From assembly GCF_046237625.1 (NCBI RefSeq), contig NZ_CP143545.1, forward strand, positions 2,108,001 through 2,172,000: 64,000 nucleotides of DNA. The letters run 5' to 3'. This DNA is from Paraperibacillus esterisolvens. GTDB taxonomy: Bacteria; Bacillota; Bacilli; Bacillales; DSM-1321. A program made the position numbers and the translations under genes. Below the pieces are notes generated by a model, which had not been told where the DNA came from, ran no database searches, and saw only the letters and a program-made list of their open reading frames with translations. Shown here in pieces: positions 61,937 to 64,000 of the stretch. Position 1 is the stretch's first letter, and each line of letters opens with the position of its first letter.

Positions 61937-62473
61937 CTAACGGGTACCGATTCTTATGTCCCTGAGGATGGCATATCCATTTCTAACCTTCACTTCGGCA
62001 ATCAGGTTTCCCTTAAGAGAGGCCTGTTCCAGTTCTCTGCCCGTATTTTCCTGGAGGAAATATCGATCCAGACTGTAATGGACGAATACGGATTCTTTGC
62101 TGTTTTCACTACCCGAAATATAACTCAGCCGGCCTTTCAGATAAATCGATTTTTTCGGCTTATGAAGGGTAACAGACACAGGTTCATGAACGCCATTTTT
62201 TTCCTTTAATACTACATATACAGTAAATTCGCCATCACTCTTTCTCACACGCTTTAAAACATTATCTTTAACAAGTGATACAGGTATTTCTTCAGCTTTA
62301 TAGCTCAAGCTGACATAGTCACCGCGGAATAAATCCACAGGATCGACTGGCTTGGTTTCCAGCAGAATGGTTTTGCCTGTATATATGGTGAGTAAAGGCT
62401 TGATCGTCATGATGGAAAGGATAAGTATCGGCACAAGGATTGCTGCAAGAAAATTTATTTTCCGCCTATTCAT
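61937..62473 (-). CDS. GDYXXLXY domain protein
   Basis: 178 residues from ATG 62473 with GGGCGGG upstream, overlapping the stop of the DUF2157 gene by 8 bases. One N-terminal membrane helix (FLAAILVPILILSIMTI) is followed by an extracytoplasmic domain with the naming motif RGDYVSLSY near residue 55. Such proteins are usually encoded together with DUF2157 membrane proteins, exactly as here. The function of the pair is unknown. Confidence 0.9.
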   Translation of the reverse strand: MNRRKINFLAAILVPILILSIMTIKPLLTIYTGKTILLETKPVDPVDLFRGDYVSLSYKAEEIPVSLVKDNVLKRVRKSDGEFTVYVVLKEKNGVHEPVSVTLHKPKKSIYLKGRLSYISGSENSKESVFVHYSLDRYFLQENTGRELEQASLKGNLIAEVKVRNGYAILRDIRIGTR

Positions 62474-63539
62474 GGTGCCCGCCCCGTTGCCTGCGCTGTT
62501 TCTCAAAGTAATAGCCGAATCCTAAGAGAATGAGTCCCCCCAGGATAAATACCAGGGATTTTGGCAGGAAGTCAAACGAGATATCTATATAGAAACGGAG
62601 TATCAATACACATAGAATGAGGATATTCATTAAACTGCCCCGGTGAATGAAAAATAAGACTAATAGTACATAAAACAGAGTGAAGATAAAATTCACTCCC
62701 TGTGTCCCCCAGGTATCCTGGAAGGTAAGAGAAAATGCGGCTGCACCATGGACAAGGTGGCCGAGCACTGGATAAACGCCGCGCTCTTTTTTAAAAGGTC
62801 TCCATACCAGAAATAGGCCGATAACAAGAAAGAGGATGGCAAACAAATATTCTCTGTTTTCTATTCCTGGTACAGTGTTATGCACAAGGACAGCAATCCA
62901 TAAGATCATTCCGGCTCCATTCATGAAAGAAACCACTCTGGAAAACCCGTTGATATGATTTAACAGATAGACTGCGGCCAGCGGCAAAACAGCCAGAAAG
63001 ACAGTGAGGCTGCCATCCCAGATGCTGTTACTGCTTAAGAAAATCAAGATGAATAGCGATGAAGCAGCAAGGACCCACTTATCTCTAAGCTTCCATGCAA
63101 GCGGGAGGATTCCTATTCCCCACCAAAGGAAGGCAGCTTGGAATTCACCGCCGAAATGGAACATCTGGCCTACCAGGAAGATGCCGGATCCAAAAATCAG
63201 TCCCCCTAGATAATAAAGGCTGCGTGAGGTTTTGGGATAACGGGTTTCGGCTGAATATGCCCCAATATTGGCTGCCAAAAACAATACGATTATAATTGCT
63301 AATTTAAAAGGCCTGGCAATATCCTCCCAGTTGCCTGCAACCACACTGAGAATACCTGCTCCAATGAGAATAGACCCAAAATACAGCAGAGCCCTGGCAA
63401 AAGACCATGTTTCCTGTGCGGCATACATTTTTTCTGCCTGATGCAGTGATTCATCGGATATGACTCCTGATTTATTCAGGAAAGACAATTCTTTTTTTAG
63501 AAATTCGTACTCCTTGGATGTAATCTTCCGTTCTGCCAT
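62466..63539 (-). CDS. DUF2157 membrane protein
   Basis: ATG 63539 follows AAAGGAGGGGG; a longer frame to 63581 has no site. 357 residues. A cytosolic helical start (ERKITSKEYEFLKKELSFLNKSGVI) precedes the conserved SFARALLYFGSILIGAGILSVVAGNWEDI and about nine helices. First gene of a two-gene operon with the GDYXXLXY gene. Possibly a membrane scaffold or sensor, but no function is established. Confidence 0.9.
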   Translation of the reverse strand: MAERKITSKEYEFLKKELSFLNKSGVISDESLHQAEKMYAAQETWSFARALLYFGSILIGAGILSVVAGNWEDIARPFKLAIIIVLFLAANIGAYSAETRYPKTSRSLYYLGGLIFGSGIFLVGQMFHFGGEFQAAFLWWGIGILPLAWKLRDKWVLAASSLFILIFLSSNSIWDGSLTVFLAVLPLAAVYLLNHINGFSRVVSFMNGAGMILWIAVLVHNTVPGIENREYLFAILFLVIGLFLVWRPFKKERGVYPVLGHLVHGAAAFSLTFQDTWGTQGVNFIFTLFYVLLVLFFIHRGSLMNILILCVLILRFYIDISFDFLPKSLVFILGGLILLGFGYYFEKQRRQRGGHHE

Positions 63540-63765
63540 ACTCCCCCTCCTTTTAGTTTTGTGCGCTGAGCAGTATTCCATTCTTATGCTGAAATGCGGC
63601 GATCTTATTTAAGGCTATGTTCTAAAAAGGTGCAGAATTCCAGCGAAAAACCATTAAACTTTCCTTTTACAGTGGAGTTACCTGATTTGTATCAGATAGA
63701 AGCGGGTTTGATTTATTCATAAAGATCCTAGTTCCGGTTTTAATACTTTATGATCAAGGCAAAAA

Positions 63766-63802
63766 AGTCCCGCCGGTCTACTATTTTAAGACCAGCGGGA
63801 CT
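63766..63802. terminator. Terminator of the probable catalase gene
   Basis: AGTCCCGC-GGTC pairs with GACC-GCGGGACT, followed on the minus strand by TTTTTT. Confidence 0.88.
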
Positions 63803-63815
63803 GCTCATTCATTAA

Positions 63816-64000
63816 TTAATATGGATCAGATTCATGGCTCTTCTCTACGGCTTCTTCAACTGCTTTTTTGGCAGCCGGAGTTCCTTCGCCAAATTTGGTT
63901 TTCCCGGCTTCACGCCCAGGAATCTTGTTCTCCATGTTCTGCTGTTCTTTCATTTTCATTTCGATGCCTTCTTGTACACGGCGGCCATATTCTTCATCTG
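63816..64000 (-). CDS. C-terminal end of a probable catalase (partial)
   Basis: The frame enters at the window edge with DEEYGRRVQEGIEMKMKEQQ and ends SHESDPY before TAA 63816-63818. The DxEYGRRVxEG piece is the usual C-terminus of clade-3 heme catalases, here followed by an extra tail of about 45 residues rich in Lys and Glu. The N-terminal heme domain lies outside the window, so the call is moderate. It could instead be another protein with a similar tail. Confidence 0.45.
   Translation of the reverse strand, partial: DEEYGRRVQEGIEMKMKEQQNMENKIPGREAGKTKFGEGTPAAKKAVEEAVEKSHESDPY

Overview
The window looks like a chromosomal segment of a spore-forming low-GC Gram-positive bacterium of the Bacillaceae. 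The evidence is strong AGGAGG-type ribosome binding sites, frequent GTG and TTG starts, dense hairpin-plus-T-tract terminators, a guanine riboswitch, and Bacillus-type genes (MprF, Spx paralogue, SleL/YaaH-like LysM-GH18 enzyme, KinB-like kinase, YthAB-type cytochrome bd oxidase). I saw no rRNA, tRNA or CRISPR array.

Layout. At 0-1.7 kb lies a decayed phage tail module (tail-assembly-chaperone and tape-measure relics) that also carries an orphan immunity-like gene. At 1.7-42 kb is a compact gene-dense backbone: a Cys-tailed GRDP-like protein, cytochrome bd oxidase subunits, a MATE pump, an SDR / QueA-paralogue / VOC cluster, an AbrB-type membrane protein, an acyl-CoA synthetase, MprF, MnmH (SelU), and transporters. 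A kynurenine pathway follows, with kynU at 27.6 kb and kynA-kynB at 34-35 kb. The two parts of that pathway flank an acyl-CoA metabolism cluster with its own TetR regulator and two matching 18-bp palindromic operators. Threonine synthase, a LysR regulator and an AzgA-type purine permease close this part.

From about 42.4 to 59 kb the sequence is visibly more AT-rich and loosely packed. It holds a purine salvage set (5'-nucleotidase lipoprotein, adenine deaminase, and a NupG-like nucleoside transporter behind a guanine riboswitch), an IS110-family transposase remnant, two sets of IS-end-like direct repeats, and seven copies or half-copies of one short palindromic repeat. It also holds a frameshifted MaoC gene, a candidate small RNA, LysM-GH18, YaiI/YqxD, YetF-like, GlcG/HbpS-like and alkaline phosphatase genes, plus small unassigned genes. 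At 59-64 kb the backbone resumes with Rrf2, Spx paralogue, KinB-like kinase, a gamma-carbonic-anhydrase relic, the DUF2157 / GDYXXLXY pair and the end of a probable catalase.

A repeated theme is gene decay. MEDS (nonsense codon), SDR (internal deletion plus frameshift), enoyl-CoA hydratase (truncated), MaoC (frameshift), gamma-carbonic anhydrase (fragment), IS110 (3' end only) and the phage tail genes are all broken. Two of these lie inside the TetR-controlled acyl-CoA cluster, so that pathway is probably no longer complete. I did not find a convincing entirely new multi-gene system. The best leads are the structured RNA near 51.5 kb, the palindromic repeat family, the two-operator TetR regulon, and the divergent QueA paralogue cluster.
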